Assembly: GCF_001623525.1 (NCBI RefSeq)
Contig: NZ_CP015225.1
Location: 3,162,001-3,226,000 of the forward strand
DNA from: Pseudomonas fluorescens
GTDB taxonomy: Bacteria; Pseudomonadota; Gammaproteobacteria; Pseudomonadales; Pseudomonadaceae
Direction of reading: 5' to 3'
Length of the DNA stretch: 64,000 bases
A program made the translations under genes and the position numbers. Below are positions 35,959 through 45,719 of the stretch, one piece after another. Numbering within the stretch: position 1 is the first letter of the stretch; every line of letters starts with the position of its first letter. Below the pieces are notes generated by a model, which was given only the letters and a program-made list of their open reading frames with translations, did no database searches and had not been told where the DNA came from.

Positions 35959-37137
35959 ATGCTGCTTAACCTGTTCAATGAAATGCGCGCCGCCAAGGTG
36001 CCCGTGTCGGTGCGTGAACTGCTGGACCTGATCAACGCGCTGAAACAGCGGGTGATCTTCGCCGACATGGACGAGTTCTATTACCTATCCCGGGCGATCC
36101 TGGTGAAGGACGAACGGCATTTCGACAAGTTCGACCGGGCGTTCGCCGCCTACTTCAACGGCCTGGAGAAACTCGACGATCATCTCCAGGCGCTGATTCC
36201 CGAAGACTGGTTGCGCAAGGAGTTCGAGCGCTCGTTGACTGACGAAGAGCGGGCGCAGATCCAGTCCCTGGGCGGCCTGGACAAGCTGATCGAAGAATTC
36301 AAGAAGCGCCTGGAAGAACAGAAGGAACGCCATGCCGGCGGCAACAAGTGGATCGGCACCGGCGGCACCAGCCCGTTCGGCTCCGGCGGCTTCAACCCCG
36401 AAGGCATCCGGGTCGGCGACGCCGGCAAGCGCCAGGGCAAGGCTGTGAAGGTCTGGGACCAGCGCGAGTACAAGAACCTCGACGACCAGGTGGAACTGGG
36501 CACCCGCAACATCAAGATCGCCCTGCGCCGCCTGCGCAAGTTCGCCCGCCAAGGCGCGGCCGAAGAGCTGGACATCGACGGCACCATCGACCACACCGCC
36601 CGGGACGCTGGCCTGTTGAACATCCAGATGCGCCCGGAGCGACGCAACACCGTGAAGTTGTTGCTGTTGTTCGACATCGGCGGCTCGATGGATGCCCACG
36701 TGAAGATCTGCGAAGAACTGTTCTCGGCCTGCAAGACCGAGTTCAAGCACCTGGAGTATTTCTACTTCCACAACTTCGTGTACGAGTCGGTGTGGAAAAA
36801 CAACCTGCGCCGTACCTCGGAACGCACCTCGACCCAGGATTTGCTGCACAAGTACGGTGCCGACTACAAAGTGATCTTCATCGGCGACGCCGCCATGGCC
36901 CCCTATGAAATCACCCAGGCCGGCGGCAGCGTCGAACACTGGAATGAAGAGGCTGGCTATGTGTGGATGCAGCGTTTCATGGAGAAGTACAAGAAGCTCA
37001 TCTGGATCAATCCGTACCCCAAGGACACCTGGGGCTATACCGCCTCGACCAACATCGTGCGCGAGTTGGTGGAAGACCGGATGTATCCGCTGACTTTGCG
37101 GGGGTTGGAGGAAGGGATGCGGTTTCTTTCCAAGTGA
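35959..37137 (+). CDS. vWA domain protein, CoxE-like MoxR partner
   Basis: The 392-residue protein has an N-terminal helical half with a Gly-rich linker (GTGGTSPFGSGGFNPEG, about 134-150) and a C-terminal vWA domain. Its metal-binding MIDAS begins DIGGSM (Asp239, Ser243), and later acidic residues follow (GDAAMAPYEI). There is no signal peptide or membrane helix. With the MoxR ATPase upstream it forms the recurrent MoxR/vWA pair, which inserts cofactors into or remodels target complexes such as metal-dependent dehydrogenases; the target is unknown here. The genes are adjacent and co-directional. Confidence 0.88.
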   Translation: MLLNLFNEMRAAKVPVSVRELLDLINALKQRVIFADMDEFYYLSRAILVKDERHFDKFDRAFAAYFNGLEKLDDHLQALIPEDWLRKEFERSLTDEERAQIQSLGGLDKLIEEFKKRLEEQKERHAGGNKWIGTGGTSPFGSGGFNPEGIRVGDAGKRQGKAVKVWDQREYKNLDDQVELGTRNIKIALRRLRKFARQGAAEELDIDGTIDHTARDAGLLNIQMRPERRNTVKLLLLFDIGGSMDAHVKICEELFSACKTEFKHLEYFYFHNFVYESVWKNNLRRTSERTSTQDLLHKYGADYKVIFIGDAAMAPYEITQAGGSVEHWNEEAGYVWMQRFMEKYKKLIWINPYPKDTWGYTASTNIVRELVEDRMYPLTLRGLEEGMRFLSK

Positions 37138-37160
37138 TCTTTGGCGCCCTTTAGGGCCTC

Positions 37161-37235
37161 ATCGCGAGCAAGCTCGCTCCCACAGGGGATCTCAGTGTGA
37201 CGAAGATCCAGTGTGGGAGCGAGCTTGCTCGCGAT
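37161..37235. repeat. REPIN, family II
   Basis: Inverted ATCGCGAGCAAGCTCGCTCC and complement arms lie between the convergent vWA and pxpC genes. Confidence 0.85.
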
Positions 37236-37239
37236 GCTT

Positions 37240-38160
37240 TTAGCGGTCGAGAAAACTACGCAGACACTCAACCTGCTGGCGATGCGCAACCTCCTGCACC
37301 ACCGGCCGCAACCGTACCTGCGCCCCCGGCAGGCATTGCGCCAACCGGGCCAGGGCCAACGGCGTCAAGGCGCCCAGGCGTGGATAGCCACCGATGGTTT
37401 GCCGGTCGTTGAGCAGCACGATCGGTTGGCCATCCGGCGGCACCTGCACCGCACCGAGCGGAATGCCCTCGGAAATCATCGCCGGCCCCTGATACGCCAA
37501 CGCCGTGCCCAGCAAGCGCATGCCCATGCGGTCGGCGCGACTGTCCAGTGTCCACGGGGTGTTGAACGCGTCGAACAGACTCTGCCCGCTAAATGCGCCA
37601 TTCTGCGCCCCCAGGATCAGGTCCAGCGGCTGCGCTTGCTGGAAGTCCGGAATCCGCGTGTGCGGCATGGGCCGAGGCGTCGCCGCGCCTGAATAGCTCA
37701 GGTGCTCGCCACGACTCAGCGCTCGCCCTCGCCCATCCAGGCCACCCAGTTCCTCGCGCACGACCGTCGCCCGGCTGCCCAGTACCGCAGGCGCATTGAA
37801 ACCGCCAGGGGCCGCCAGATAGGCCCGAGCACCGAGCACGGGCTGGGTGAGCGCCAGCACCTGGCCCTTGCGCAGACTGAAGAAACGCCACGATGCCACG
37901 CCCTGGCCGTCTATTCGCGCGCCCAGGTCCGCCCCGGCCAGCGCCAGCACGCAATCCTCTTCGGCCACTACGGTAAAGCCGCCGAGGGTAATCTCCACCA
38001 CCGCCGCGTCCAGGCCATTGCCGAGCATCCAATTGGCCCAGGCCATCGACAGCCAGTCCGCCGCCCCGCCCTGGGTCACACCCAGGTGCCTCACGCCGAA
38101 ACGGCCGGCGTCCTGCAACAGGCACAGCGGTGTGCTGGCCTCGATCAACAAGCGGCTCAT
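37240..38160 (-). CDS. pxpC: 5-oxoprolinase subunit C
   Basis: The 306-residue protein belongs to the biotin-dependent carboxyltransferase-like family (KipA/YbgK): LQDAGRFGVRHLGVTQGGAAD near the N-terminus, then a cyclophilin-like fold with AGADLGARIDG and VLLNDRQTIGGYPRLG near the end. With PxpA and PxpB it forms the ATP-dependent prokaryotic 5-oxoprolinase that opens pyroglutamate to glutamate. The ATG overlaps the pxpB stop by four bases (ATGA), showing translational coupling. It is the last gene of the operon and ends four bases from a REPIN. Confidence 0.92.
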   Translation of the reverse strand: MSRLLIEASTPLCLLQDAGRFGVRHLGVTQGGAADWLSMAWANWMLGNGLDAAVVEITLGGFTVVAEEDCVLALAGADLGARIDGQGVASWRFFSLRKGQVLALTQPVLGARAYLAAPGGFNAPAVLGSRATVVREELGGLDGRGRALSRGEHLSYSGAATPRPMPHTRIPDFQQAQPLDLILGAQNGAFSGQSLFDAFNTPWTLDSRADRMGMRLLGTALAYQGPAMISEGIPLGAVQVPPDGQPIVLLNDRQTIGGYPRLGALTPLALARLAQCLPGAQVRLRPVVQEVAHRQQVECLRSFLDR

Positions 38161-38861
38161 GCCTGGGTCTCCAGCGGTGTGTCGTCGCCACCCAGCGCGA
38201 TGAATTCGGCATGGTCCACGGGGGCGAAACGCACCGTGTCCCCCGGCTGCATCAGGCTGTAGCCATCGCGCTCGCGATCAAACAGTTTGGCCGGGGTGCG
38301 ACCGATCAGGTTCCAGCCACCGGGCGACACCACCGGATACGCCGCAGTCTGGCGCTCGGCAATGCCGACACTGCCGGCGGCCACGCGCTTGCGCGGCGTG
38401 TCGAGGCGCGGTGAAGCCAACTCTTCATCCACCAGCCCCATGAAGGCGAAACCGGGGGCGAAGCCCAAGGCAAACACCTGGTACTCGCGTTCACTGTGGC
38501 GACGGATCACCTGGGCGACCGTCAGCCCGCTGCGGCTCGCCAGCAGCTCCAGCTCCGGCCCGACACTGAGGTCGTACCACACCGGCAGCACGTGGCATTG
38601 GCCGGCGGACCGGGCATCCGGTGAAAGGTTATTCAACGCCTCATCGATCAATTCACGAGCCTGCACCGTGTTCAGGGCGAGCAAATCGTAGTGCACCATC
38701 AACGTGGTATAGGACGGCACCAGGTCAATCAGATGCTCGGCAAACACCGCTCGCAGGCGCTCGCTGGCGGCGAGCATCCAGGGCATGTTGGCCTCGGCGA
38801 TCTCATCGAACAGGCGCACCATCAAGCAGTCCACCGCCACCACTTCCAAGCGTGGTCTCAT
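38157..38861 (-). CDS. pxpB: 5-oxoprolinase subunit B
   Basis: The 234-residue protein is a KipI/YbgJ-type subunit: a short alpha-beta N-terminal domain and a cyclophilin-like C-terminal domain with [31 protein letters not shown] and [13 protein letters not shown], the family's conserved segments. It works with PxpA and PxpC in 5-oxoproline hydrolysis. The ATG at 38861 overlaps the pxpA stop by four bases; a longer frame upstream is only the shadow of pxpA. The next overlap, with pxpC, is also ATGA, so the three subunits are tightly coupled. Confidence 0.92.
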   Translation of the reverse strand: MRPRLEVVAVDCLMVRLFDEIAEANMPWMLAASERLRAVFAEHLIDLVPSYTTLMVHYDLLALNTVQARELIDEALNNLSPDARSAGQCHVLPVWYDLSVGPELELLASRSGLTVAQVIRRHSEREYQVFALGFAPGFAFMGLVDEELASPRLDTPRKRVAAGSVGIAERQTAAYPVVSPGGWNLIGRTPAKLFDRERDGYSLMQPGDTVRFAPVDHAEFIALGGDDTPLETQA

Positions 38862-39610
38862 GGTGCACTCTGCCGGTCCAGGGCTTCGCGGATGCGTTGC
38901 ACGGCCGCCACGGAGCTGGCGTTGTCGCCGTGTACGCACAAAGTGTTGGCAATAAGGTGCAAGGCGCTGCCGTCACTGGCGGTCAACGCATTGCCGCGGG
39001 CGATAGCCAGGGCCTGCCCGACAATCACCTCGGGATCGTGGTGCACGGCACCCGGTGCTTGCCGCGAAACCAGGCGACCGGCACTGTCGTAGGCGCGGTC
39101 GGCAAAGGCTTCAAACCACAGGGTCAGGCCGTACTCATCGCCCAGGGCCTGGGCGGCGCTGTTGTCCCGGGTCGCCATGAGCATCAGCGGCAGTTGCCGA
39201 TCATAGGCCGCAACAGCCTGGATCACCGCGCGCAGTTGCGCCGGGTTGGCCATCATGTCGTTGTACATCGCGCCGTGGGGCTTGACGTAGCTGACCCGCC
39301 CGCCTTGCGCCCGGCAGATGCCGTCGAGGGCGCCGATCTGGTAATGCAGCAGGTCCTGCAATTCCTGGGCGCCGTAGGCCATGGAACGCCGGCCGAAGCC
39401 CGCCAGATCCTGATAGGCCGGGTGCGCGCCGATTCGCACGCCATGGCTCAGGGCCAGGCTGACGGTCTTGCGCATGATGCTCGGGTCGCCGGCATGAAAG
39501 CCGCAGGCGATGTTGGCGCAATCGATGAAGGGCATCACCTCGGCGTCCAGACCCATGGTCCAGTTGCCGAAGCTTTCGCCGATGTCGCAATTCAATAGCA
39601 GGCGGTTCAC
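38858..39610 (-). CDS. pxpA: 5-oxoprolinase subunit A (LamB/YcsF family)
   Basis: The 250-residue protein has the LamB/YcsF hallmarks [10 protein letters not shown] at the N-terminus, [26 protein letters not shown] and [11 protein letters not shown], all of which build the active site. It starts with GTG at 39610, supported by AGGAG eight bases upstream. It is the first of three overlapping pxp genes and follows an MFS transporter gene by 64 bases. Together they make a self-contained unit for uptake and use of 5-oxoproline, a product of spontaneous glutamine cyclisation. Confidence 0.93.
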   Translation of the reverse strand: MNRLLLNCDIGESFGNWTMGLDAEVMPFIDCANIACGFHAGDPSIMRKTVSLALSHGVRIGAHPAYQDLAGFGRRSMAYGAQELQDLLHYQIGALDGICRAQGGRVSYVKPHGAMYNDMMANPAQLRAVIQAVAAYDRQLPLMLMATRDNSAAQALGDEYGLTLWFEAFADRAYDSAGRLVSRQAPGAVHHDPEVIVGQALAIARGNALTASDGSALHLIANTLCVHGDNASSVAAVQRIREALDRQSAP

Positions 39611-39674
39611 GGTGAACGCTCCTGTAGGTTCTTTCTTTGTTTAACTGTGGGGCACGCGCACCACAGGTTATCAG

Positions 39675-40961
39675 TTACTCGGCTTCCAACTGCTTGCCTT
39701 GGGTTTCCGGCAGGCTCAGGGCCGCCAGGATCACCACGCCATAGGACACCGCGGCGAACGCTCCGATACCCACGCTCAGCGGCACCTTCTGGCTCAAAAT
39801 ACCAATCAACAGCGGGAACAATGCCGCCACCGCCCGGCCAATGTTGTAGCAGAAGCCTTGGCCCGAACCACGAATGCGCGTAGGGAACAGTTCGGTGAGG
39901 AACGAGCCCATGCCGCTGAACATGCCCGACGCGAAGAACCCCAAGGGAAAGCCCAGCCAGAGCATCACGTTATTGCTCACCGGCACCTGGGTATACAGCA
40001 GGACGATGGTGAAAGAGCCGACGGCGTACAGGACAAAGTTCTTTTTGCGTCCCAGGATGTCCGACAGATACGCACTGATGACATAGCCCACGTAGGAACC
40101 GACGATCACCATCGCCAGGTAGCCGCCGGTACTCAATACACTCAGGCCACGCTCATTTTTCAGGAACGTCGGCAGCCAGGACGTGATGGCGTAGTAACCG
40201 CCCAGGGCACCGGTGGTCAGCAGCGAGGCGCGAAGGGTGGTGAAGAGAATGCCGGGGGCAAAAATCTCGTAGAACTTCGCTGGGTTTTCCGGCGTCAGCC
40301 GGGCCTTGGTCTGGTTATAGACTTCCGGATCCTTGACCAGTCGGCGGACGAAAATCACGAACACCGCCGGCACGATGCCGAGGATGAACAGTGCGCGCCA
40401 GGCGTCTTCCGGCGGCAGCACCGAGAACAGCAGCGCATACAGGATCGCCGTCATGCCCCAGCCCAGCGCCCAACCCGACTGCACCATGCCCACCGCCTTG
40501 CCGCGATCCTTGGCACGAATCACTTCACCCATCAACACGGCGCCGGCGGTCCATTCGCCGCCAAAACCGAAGCCCATCAATGTGCGGGCGATCAGCAGTT
40601 GTTCATAGTTCTGGGCAAAGCCGCACAAAAAGGTGAAGAAGGCGAACCACAGCACCGTCAGTTGCAGGGTGCGCACCCGCCCGATGCGGTCCGAGAGAAT
40701 GCCTGCCACCCAGCCGCCAATGGCCGAAGCGATCAAGGTACTGGTGTGAATCAGGCCTGCCTGGCCAGTGGTAATGCCCCACATCGCGATCAGGGTCGGC
40801 ACCACGAAACTGAGCATCTGCGTGTCCATGCCGTCCAGGGCGTAGCCGATCTTGCAGCTCCAGAAGGTGCGACGTTCCTGCTGGTTGATGTTGCGATACC
40901 AATCGAATGGGCCGGAACGGGCCTGGGGTTGGGGGACGCCGAGCGTGTCGGGTGCACTCAT
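39675..40961 (-). CDS. MFS transporter, likely 5-oxoproline or carboxylate uptake
   Basis: The 428-residue product has 12 membrane helices and the MFS loop 2-3 signature GILSDRIGRVRTLQL, repeated as YLSDILGRKKNF in the second half. The sequence resembles the sialate/aromatic acid:proton symporter branch. It heads the pxpABC operon with GGAGAACC just before its ATG, so the likely substrate is 5-oxoproline or a related acid; this is inferred from context only. No regulator gene adjoins it. Confidence 0.85.
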   Translation of the reverse strand: MSAPDTLGVPQPQARSGPFDWYRNINQQERRTFWSCKIGYALDGMDTQMLSFVVPTLIAMWGITTGQAGLIHTSTLIASAIGGWVAGILSDRIGRVRTLQLTVLWFAFFTFLCGFAQNYEQLLIARTLMGFGFGGEWTAGAVLMGEVIRAKDRGKAVGMVQSGWALGWGMTAILYALLFSVLPPEDAWRALFILGIVPAVFVIFVRRLVKDPEVYNQTKARLTPENPAKFYEIFAPGILFTTLRASLLTTGALGGYYAITSWLPTFLKNERGLSVLSTGGYLAMVIVGSYVGYVISAYLSDILGRKKNFVLYAVGSFTIVLLYTQVPVSNNVMLWLGFPLGFFASGMFSGMGSFLTELFPTRIRGSGQGFCYNIGRAVAALFPLLIGILSQKVPLSVGIGAFAAVSYGVVILAALSLPETQGKQLEAE

Positions 40962-41146
40962 GATGGTTCTCCGCAGTTTTATTGTTGTAAGTCTCGACGA
41001 CGCTGACGTGGAGACCGATGCGTCGATTCTTGAGCGCGCGGCCGATCCCGTCCAACGAATAAAACCTCGGTTGGGTCATAAGAAAAATTTGATTGGGTAA
41101 CACGCAGGGCCTGGCTGCACACCGTTGTGGCCTAGCTGAACACCAT

Positions 41147-41276
41147 TGTGGCGAGGGAGCTTGCTCCCGCTGGGCTGAAGCAGCCCCTAACCTGTTGGAT
41201 ACCATCTACCTGACACTGCGCGGTGCCTGGTTTTGGGGCCGCTTCGCGGCCCAGCGGGAGCAAGCTCCCTCGCCAC
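41147..41276. repeat. REPIN, family I
   Basis: Standard left arm, a centre shared with the next element (GGATACCATCTACCTGACAC) and a standard right arm. Confidence 0.85.
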
Positions 41277-41343
41277 GGGGTTTGTGTTTGGCGATGGGCT
41301 GGGTGAGTCAGACCGTTCGAGCCACTTTACCAACCACGAACCT

Positions 41344-41474
41344 GTGGCGAGGGGATTTATCCCCGCTGGGCCGCGAAGCAGCCCCAAACCTGCTGGATAC
41401 CATCTACCTGACACTGCGCGGTGTCTGGTTTTGGGGCCGCTTCGCGGCCCAGCGGGAGCAAGCTCCCTCGCCAC
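41344..41474. repeat. Mosaic REPIN
   Basis: The left arm is the variant GTGGCGAGGGGATTTATCCC, but the centre and right arm repeat those of 41147-41276 almost exactly. Confidence 0.8.
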
Positions 41475-41507
41475 AGAAGCCGGTTGCGGTTTCGATCAGT
41501 CGTGCAA

Positions 41508-42050
41508 TCAGAGCCCGCGCAAATCCCGCTCTTCAATCGGCCGGCTCTGGCGCAGGCGCTTGCCGCCCAGCACCACCCAGTCGATCAGGCGGAACAGGCA
41601 CTCCAGGCCGAACGACAGCAACAACGCACCGCTGATGCCCCAGATCATGGCCTCGGGAGTCAACAGGATCTGGTAGCTGTAGCCGTTCCAGGTTTCCTTG
41701 CGGATGTCCGGATCGGCGGCCAGCGCCACTTGCAGCAAGCGGATGTACCACGGGCCCTGCATGGCCTGGAATTGCTTGTCCAGGGCCTGCTGGCGCACGA
41801 GCAAGGTGTTCAGGCTGTCGGCGTCGCTGCGAAAGATCGGGTCTTCGCTGGCGCGGTAATGGGCCACCAGGGCTTGCATGTCGCCCTTGAAGAACTGATT
41901 GGCGGTGCCCTGGAACCCTTGCAGGCCGGTCTGCGCCTCGATCAGGTGGGCCTCGACCCGCTTGGCGTAATCATTGATGAAGCCCGGCACCTGGACCCCA
42001 ACCAACAGGCCCACCGCGAACAACACCAGCCGTAGATAACTGAGCAACAT
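41508..42050 (-). CDS. DUF2937 family membrane protein
   Basis: The 180-residue protein has an N-terminal membrane helix (MLLSYLRLVLFAVGLLVGVQVPGF), a roughly 100-residue helical periplasmic segment and a second helix near ISGALLLSFGLECLFRL. The N-terminus and overall plan match DUF2937, a family of unknown function. AAGGACG lies seven bases before the ATG. It follows the amidotransferase gene by 12 bases and is probably the last gene of a three-gene operon. Confidence 0.78.
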   Translation of the reverse strand: MLLSYLRLVLFAVGLLVGVQVPGFINDYAKRVEAHLIEAQTGLQGFQGTANQFFKGDMQALVAHYRASEDPIFRSDADSLNTLLVRQQALDKQFQAMQGPWYIRLLQVALAADPDIRKETWNGYSYQILLTPEAMIWGISGALLLSFGLECLFRLIDWVVLGGKRLRQSRPIEERDLRGL

Positions 42051-42062
42051 AACGTGACGTCC

Positions 42063-42839
42063 TTATTCGGTCCGGCCGTGGCTGACGCATTCGCCGCGTC
42101 GCCACAGGCTCCATTGGCCCGGTTCGTAGCGGGTCCAGGTTTCGTTTTCGGTCAACGGTTCGGTGGCGATCACCGTGACCACGTCGTTGGGCGTGGTTTC
42201 AGCCTGGAAATCGACTATCACATCCACATCCTTGAGCCGAGCCGGGCCGAACGGCGCACGACGGGTGATCTGGGCCAGTTTGGTCGAGCAATAGCAGAAC
42301 AGCCAGTCGCCATCGCTGAGCAAGCAATTGAACACGCCTTTGCTGCGGTATTCGGCGCAGGCCTCGATCAGCGACGGTAGCAATTGTTCCACCTCCACCG
42401 GTTCGGGGAAGGCCTGGCGCACACGGTTGAGCAGATCGCAGAAAGCCGCTTCGCTATCGGTATCGCCCACCGGGCGGTAGAAGCTCACGCCCGGCTGGAA
42501 ATCGGCGAGTTGGCCATTGTGGGCAAAACACCAGTTGCGGCCCCACAACTCACGCACGAACGGGTGCGTATTGGACAGGCAGACCTTGCCGACGTTGGCT
42601 TGGCGAATATGCCCGATCACCACTTCGCTCTTGATCGGATAGCGCTGCACCAGGTTCGCCACTTCCGATTCGCTGCTGGCGGCCGGGTCCTGGAACAGGC
42701 GCAGGCCACGGCCCTCGTAGAAGGCGATGCCCCAACCGTCCCGATGCGGCCCGGTCTTGCCGCCGCGCTGCATCAGCCCGGTGAAGCTGAACACGATGTC
42801 GGTCGGCACATTGGCGCTCATGCCCAATAACTCACACAT
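42063..42839 (-). CDS. Class II glutamine amidotransferase, YafJ-like
   Basis: The 258-residue protein has Cys2 directly after the initiator Met ([10 protein letters not shown]), the N-terminal nucleophile of class II amidotransferases exposed when Met is removed. Other signatures are [25 protein letters not shown] and [10 protein letters not shown]. It has only the glutaminase domain, with no synthetase partner fused. Stand-alone proteins of this type (YafJ group) have unclear substrates. GAGAG precedes the ATG. It is followed closely by the DUF2937 gene. Confidence 0.9.
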   Translation of the reverse strand: MCELLGMSANVPTDIVFSFTGLMQRGGKTGPHRDGWGIAFYEGRGLRLFQDPAASSESEVANLVQRYPIKSEVVIGHIRQANVGKVCLSNTHPFVRELWGRNWCFAHNGQLADFQPGVSFYRPVGDTDSEAAFCDLLNRVRQAFPEPVEVEQLLPSLIEACAEYRSKGVFNCLLSDGDWLFCYCSTKLAQITRRAPFGPARLKDVDVIVDFQAETTPNDVVTVIATEPLTENETWTRYEPGQWSLWRRGECVSHGRTE

Positions 42840-42871
42840 GCTCGAACTCTCGCTTCAAGGGGCAGGCCCGG

Positions 42872-43369
42872 TTACAGGCGCGGTTCGATACGCGAACGCT
42901 GGGGGTTGCTCGGCACGGGCGGGCGACCGTAACGGTCATCACCGGCCACGCCAAACGGTGGCTCGTCCTCCGGCTCATCGACCGCAGCGGCGGCTTTTGC
43001 GGCGGCGGCCCGTTCCTTGCGAGCGTTGGCGGCCCGCTCGATGGGAAAGCGGATCAGCACCAAAATGAAGTAGAGACCGAAGGCGATCATGCCGTACATG
43101 AGCAGATCGGAAGCCGCCCGCCAGACGTTGTTGCCGACTTTGAACAGCACGTCCAGGGCAACAATAGCCAGGGCCGGGGCGACCTTGTCCTTCACCGGAT
43201 CTACGATGGTAGGGCAAAACAGCAGCACCGCCAGCAGCAACCGCAGCGATTCGCGCAACCAGCGCCACATCCAGCGGGTCATGCGCATCCATACCAACAG
43301 GCAGCCCAGGGCGGCGAAGGCGTAGAGGCCCCAGGCGATCAGATAGTCATTCTCGGTCATGGTGTCCAT
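42872..43369 (-). CDS. Inner-membrane protein, unknown function
   Basis: The 165-residue product has three hydrophobic segments (LIAWGLYAFAALGCLLVWM, LRLLLAVLLFCPTIV, LLMYGMIAFGLYFILVL) followed by a charged, Ala/Glu/Pro-rich cytoplasmic tail of about 50 residues ending RSRIEPRL. No domain is recognised. Either of two ATGs (43369 or 43360) could start it; neither has a strong ribosome-binding site. It lies 32 bases upstream of the amidotransferase gene on the same strand and is likely the first gene of that operon. Confidence 0.75.
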   Translation of the reverse strand: MDTMTENDYLIAWGLYAFAALGCLLVWMRMTRWMWRWLRESLRLLLAVLLFCPTIVDPVKDKVAPALAIVALDVLFKVGNNVWRAASDLLMYGMIAFGLYFILVLIRFPIERAANARKERAAAAKAAAAVDEPEDEPPFGVAGDDRYGRPPVPSNPQRSRIEPRL

Positions 43370-43504
43370 GGCAAGGCAGGCAAAGAGGCGCTTATAGTAA
43401 CGGCTTTTCGCTCGTCAGGCTGCCCCGGCGTCTGGCGAATGGCCTGTGTGGTTGGTTCTGTCCAGGCCATGTGTCCCTTTTCGTACAACGTTCGAGAGCC
43501 TTTC

Positions 43505-45559
43505 ATGTCCCTATCTGCCCACGTTTCCAACGCCCCGATTGCCCGCAGGGACCCCGGTGTTGACCCATACGCCTGGCTGCAGGAACGCGACACCGACGCC
43601 GTGCTCGACTACCTCAAGGCGGAAAACAGCTACCAGGAGGCGCAACTCGCCGACCAGGCCGAACTGCGCGAAACCCTGTTCCAGGAGATCAAGGGTCGGA
43701 TTCTCGAGACCGACCTGTCACTGCCCTCGCCCTGGGGCCCGTACCTGTATTACACCCGTACCACGGCCGGTGACGAATACCCGCGCCACTACCGCTGCCC
43801 GCGTCCGGCCGATGACAGCCTGAACGTGGATGAAAGCCGTGAACAACTGCTGCTGGACCCGAACGTGCTGGCCGGCGGCGGCTTCTTTTCCCTGGGCGCT
43901 TTCAGCATCAGCCCTGACCACCAGCGCCTGGCCTACAGCCTGGACACCACGGGCGATGAGATCTACACCCTATTTGTGAAGGAATTGTCCAACGACAAGG
44001 TCAGCGAACTGTCCTTCGCCGATTGCGACGGCAGCATGACCTGGGCCAACGACAGCCTGACGCTGTTTTTCGGCGAGTTGGACGACACCCATCGCCCCCA
44101 CAAACTCTGGCGCTATCGCCTGGACGGCACTGCCGCCGAAGAGGTGTTCCACGAGCCGGACGGGCGTTTCTTCCTGCATTGCTATCGTTCGAGTTCGGAA
44201 AAGCAGTTGATCCTGTCCCTGGGCAGCAAGACCACCAGCGAAGTCTGGGTACTGGACGCTGCGCAACCGCAGCGCCCCTTTACCTGCCTGGCGCCCCGCG
44301 TGGAAAACCATGAATACGACGTCGACCACGGCCTGCTCGATGGCCAATGGACCTGGTTGATCCGCAGCAACCGCGACGGGATCAACTTCGCCCTGTACCA
44401 GGCCGCCGACACAGGCGTGGCGCCGACCGAAGCCGACTGGCAGAACCTGATCCCCCACAGCGACACGGTGATGATCGACGGCCTGAGCCTGAACGCCGGG
44501 GCCATGACCTTGAGCCTGCGCGAAGGCGGCCTGCCGATCATCGAGGTTCACCCGCAAGGCTTGCCGGCCTATCGGGTGCAACTGCCGGACGCGGCCTACA
44601 GCCTGCATGTGCAAAACAGCCTGGAGTTCGTCAGCGAGCGCATTCGCCTGCGCTACGAGGCCCTGAACCGTCCGGCGCAGATCCGCCAGTTGGACCTGGC
44701 CAGCGGCGCACAGGTGGTGCTCAAGCAAACCCCGGTACTGGGCCCGTTCGACGCCGATGCCTACGTCAGCCAACGGCTGTGGGCCACGGCGCCAGACGGC
44801 ACACAAGTGCCCATCAGCCTGGTGGTCAAGCGCGAAGCCCTCGGCCGACCGGTACCGCTGTACCTGTACGGCTACGGTGCCTATGGCGAAAGCCTCGACC
44901 CGTGGTTTTCCCATTCGCGGCTGAGCCTGCTTGACCGCGGCGTAGCGTTTGCCATCGCCCATGTGCGCGGCGGCGGCGAGCTGGGTGAAGCCTGGTATCG
45001 CGCCGGCAAGCAGGAACACAAGCACAACACGTTCGGCGATTTCATCGCCTGTGCCGAGCATTTGATCGCCAACGGCTTCACCACCGCCGAACAACTGGCA
45101 ATCAGCGGCGGCAGCGCCGGTGGCCTGCTGATCGGCGCGGTGCTCAACCAACGCCCGGAGTTGTTCAAGGTTGCGATTGCCGAGGTGCCGTTCGTCGACG
45201 TGCTCAACACCATGCTCGACCCGGACTTGCCGCTGACCGTCACCGAGTACGACGAATGGGGCAATCCAGAGGAGCCGGACGTTTATGATCGGATCCGAGC
45301 CTACGCCCCGTACGAAAACGTCAGCGCCCAGGCGTACCCGGCGCTGCTGGTGATCGCCGGTTACAACGACAGCCGTGTGCAGTACTGGGAAGCGGCCAAG
45401 TGGGTGGCGAAATTGCGCGCCACCAAGACCGACGACCACCCCCTGCTGCTCAAGACCGAACTGGGCGCCGGCCACGGCGGAATGAGCGGGCGTTACCAGG
45501 GATTGCGTGACGTAGCGCTCGAATATGCATTTGTCTTGAAGGTTTTGGGGGTGGTCTGA
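43505..45559 (+). CDS. ptrB: Oligopeptidase B (S9 serine peptidase)
   Basis: The 684-residue enzyme has the seven-bladed propeller of prolyl-oligopeptidase-type enzymes in residues 70-400 and a C-terminal alpha/beta-hydrolase domain. The triad is visible: Ser537 in SGGSAGGLL, Asp622 in GYNDSRVQYWE and His657 in GAGHGG. Acidic residues typical of oligopeptidase B (EYDEWGNPE) favour cleavage after Arg or Lys of short peptides. No signal peptide, so cytoplasmic. The ATG at 43505 follows GAGAG; earlier in-frame starts are unsupported. It is divergent from the membrane-protein operon. Confidence 0.94.
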   Translation: MSLSAHVSNAPIARRDPGVDPYAWLQERDTDAVLDYLKAENSYQEAQLADQAELRETLFQEIKGRILETDLSLPSPWGPYLYYTRTTAGDEYPRHYRCPRPADDSLNVDESREQLLLDPNVLAGGGFFSLGAFSISPDHQRLAYSLDTTGDEIYTLFVKELSNDKVSELSFADCDGSMTWANDSLTLFFGELDDTHRPHKLWRYRLDGTAAEEVFHEPDGRFFLHCYRSSSEKQLILSLGSKTTSEVWVLDAAQPQRPFTCLAPRVENHEYDVDHGLLDGQWTWLIRSNRDGINFALYQAADTGVAPTEADWQNLIPHSDTVMIDGLSLNAGAMTLSLREGGLPIIEVHPQGLPAYRVQLPDAAYSLHVQNSLEFVSERIRLRYEALNRPAQIRQLDLASGAQVVLKQTPVLGPFDADAYVSQRLWATAPDGTQVPISLVVKREALGRPVPLYLYGYGAYGESLDPWFSHSRLSLLDRGVAFAIAHVRGGGELGEAWYRAGKQEHKHNTFGDFIACAEHLIANGFTTAEQLAISGGSAGGLLIGAVLNQRPELFKVAIAEVPFVDVLNTMLDPDLPLTVTEYDEWGNPEEPDVYDRIRAYAPYENVSAQAYPALLVIAGYNDSRVQYWEAAKWVAKLRATKTDDHPLLLKTELGAGHGGMSGRYQGLRDVALEYAFVLKVLGVV

Positions 45560-45620
45560 GGAACTCTGTGGGATGGCCGGGTCTTAGCTCCATGCGCCGG
45601 GCATCCCGGATCAAATAACG

Positions 45621-45644
45621 GTGGGAGCGAGCTTGCTCCCACAG
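45621..45644. repeat. Single REP hairpin, family II
   Basis: GTGGGAGCGAGCTTGCTCCC with closing ACAG forms a tight hairpin after the peptidase gene. Confidence 0.7.
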
Positions 45645-45719
45645 GGGATCTACCATGGATCTTTTTACACCCGGGCCAAACTGAACCTGCAACACACACA
45701 AGAAAAAGACCGTGCCAAC

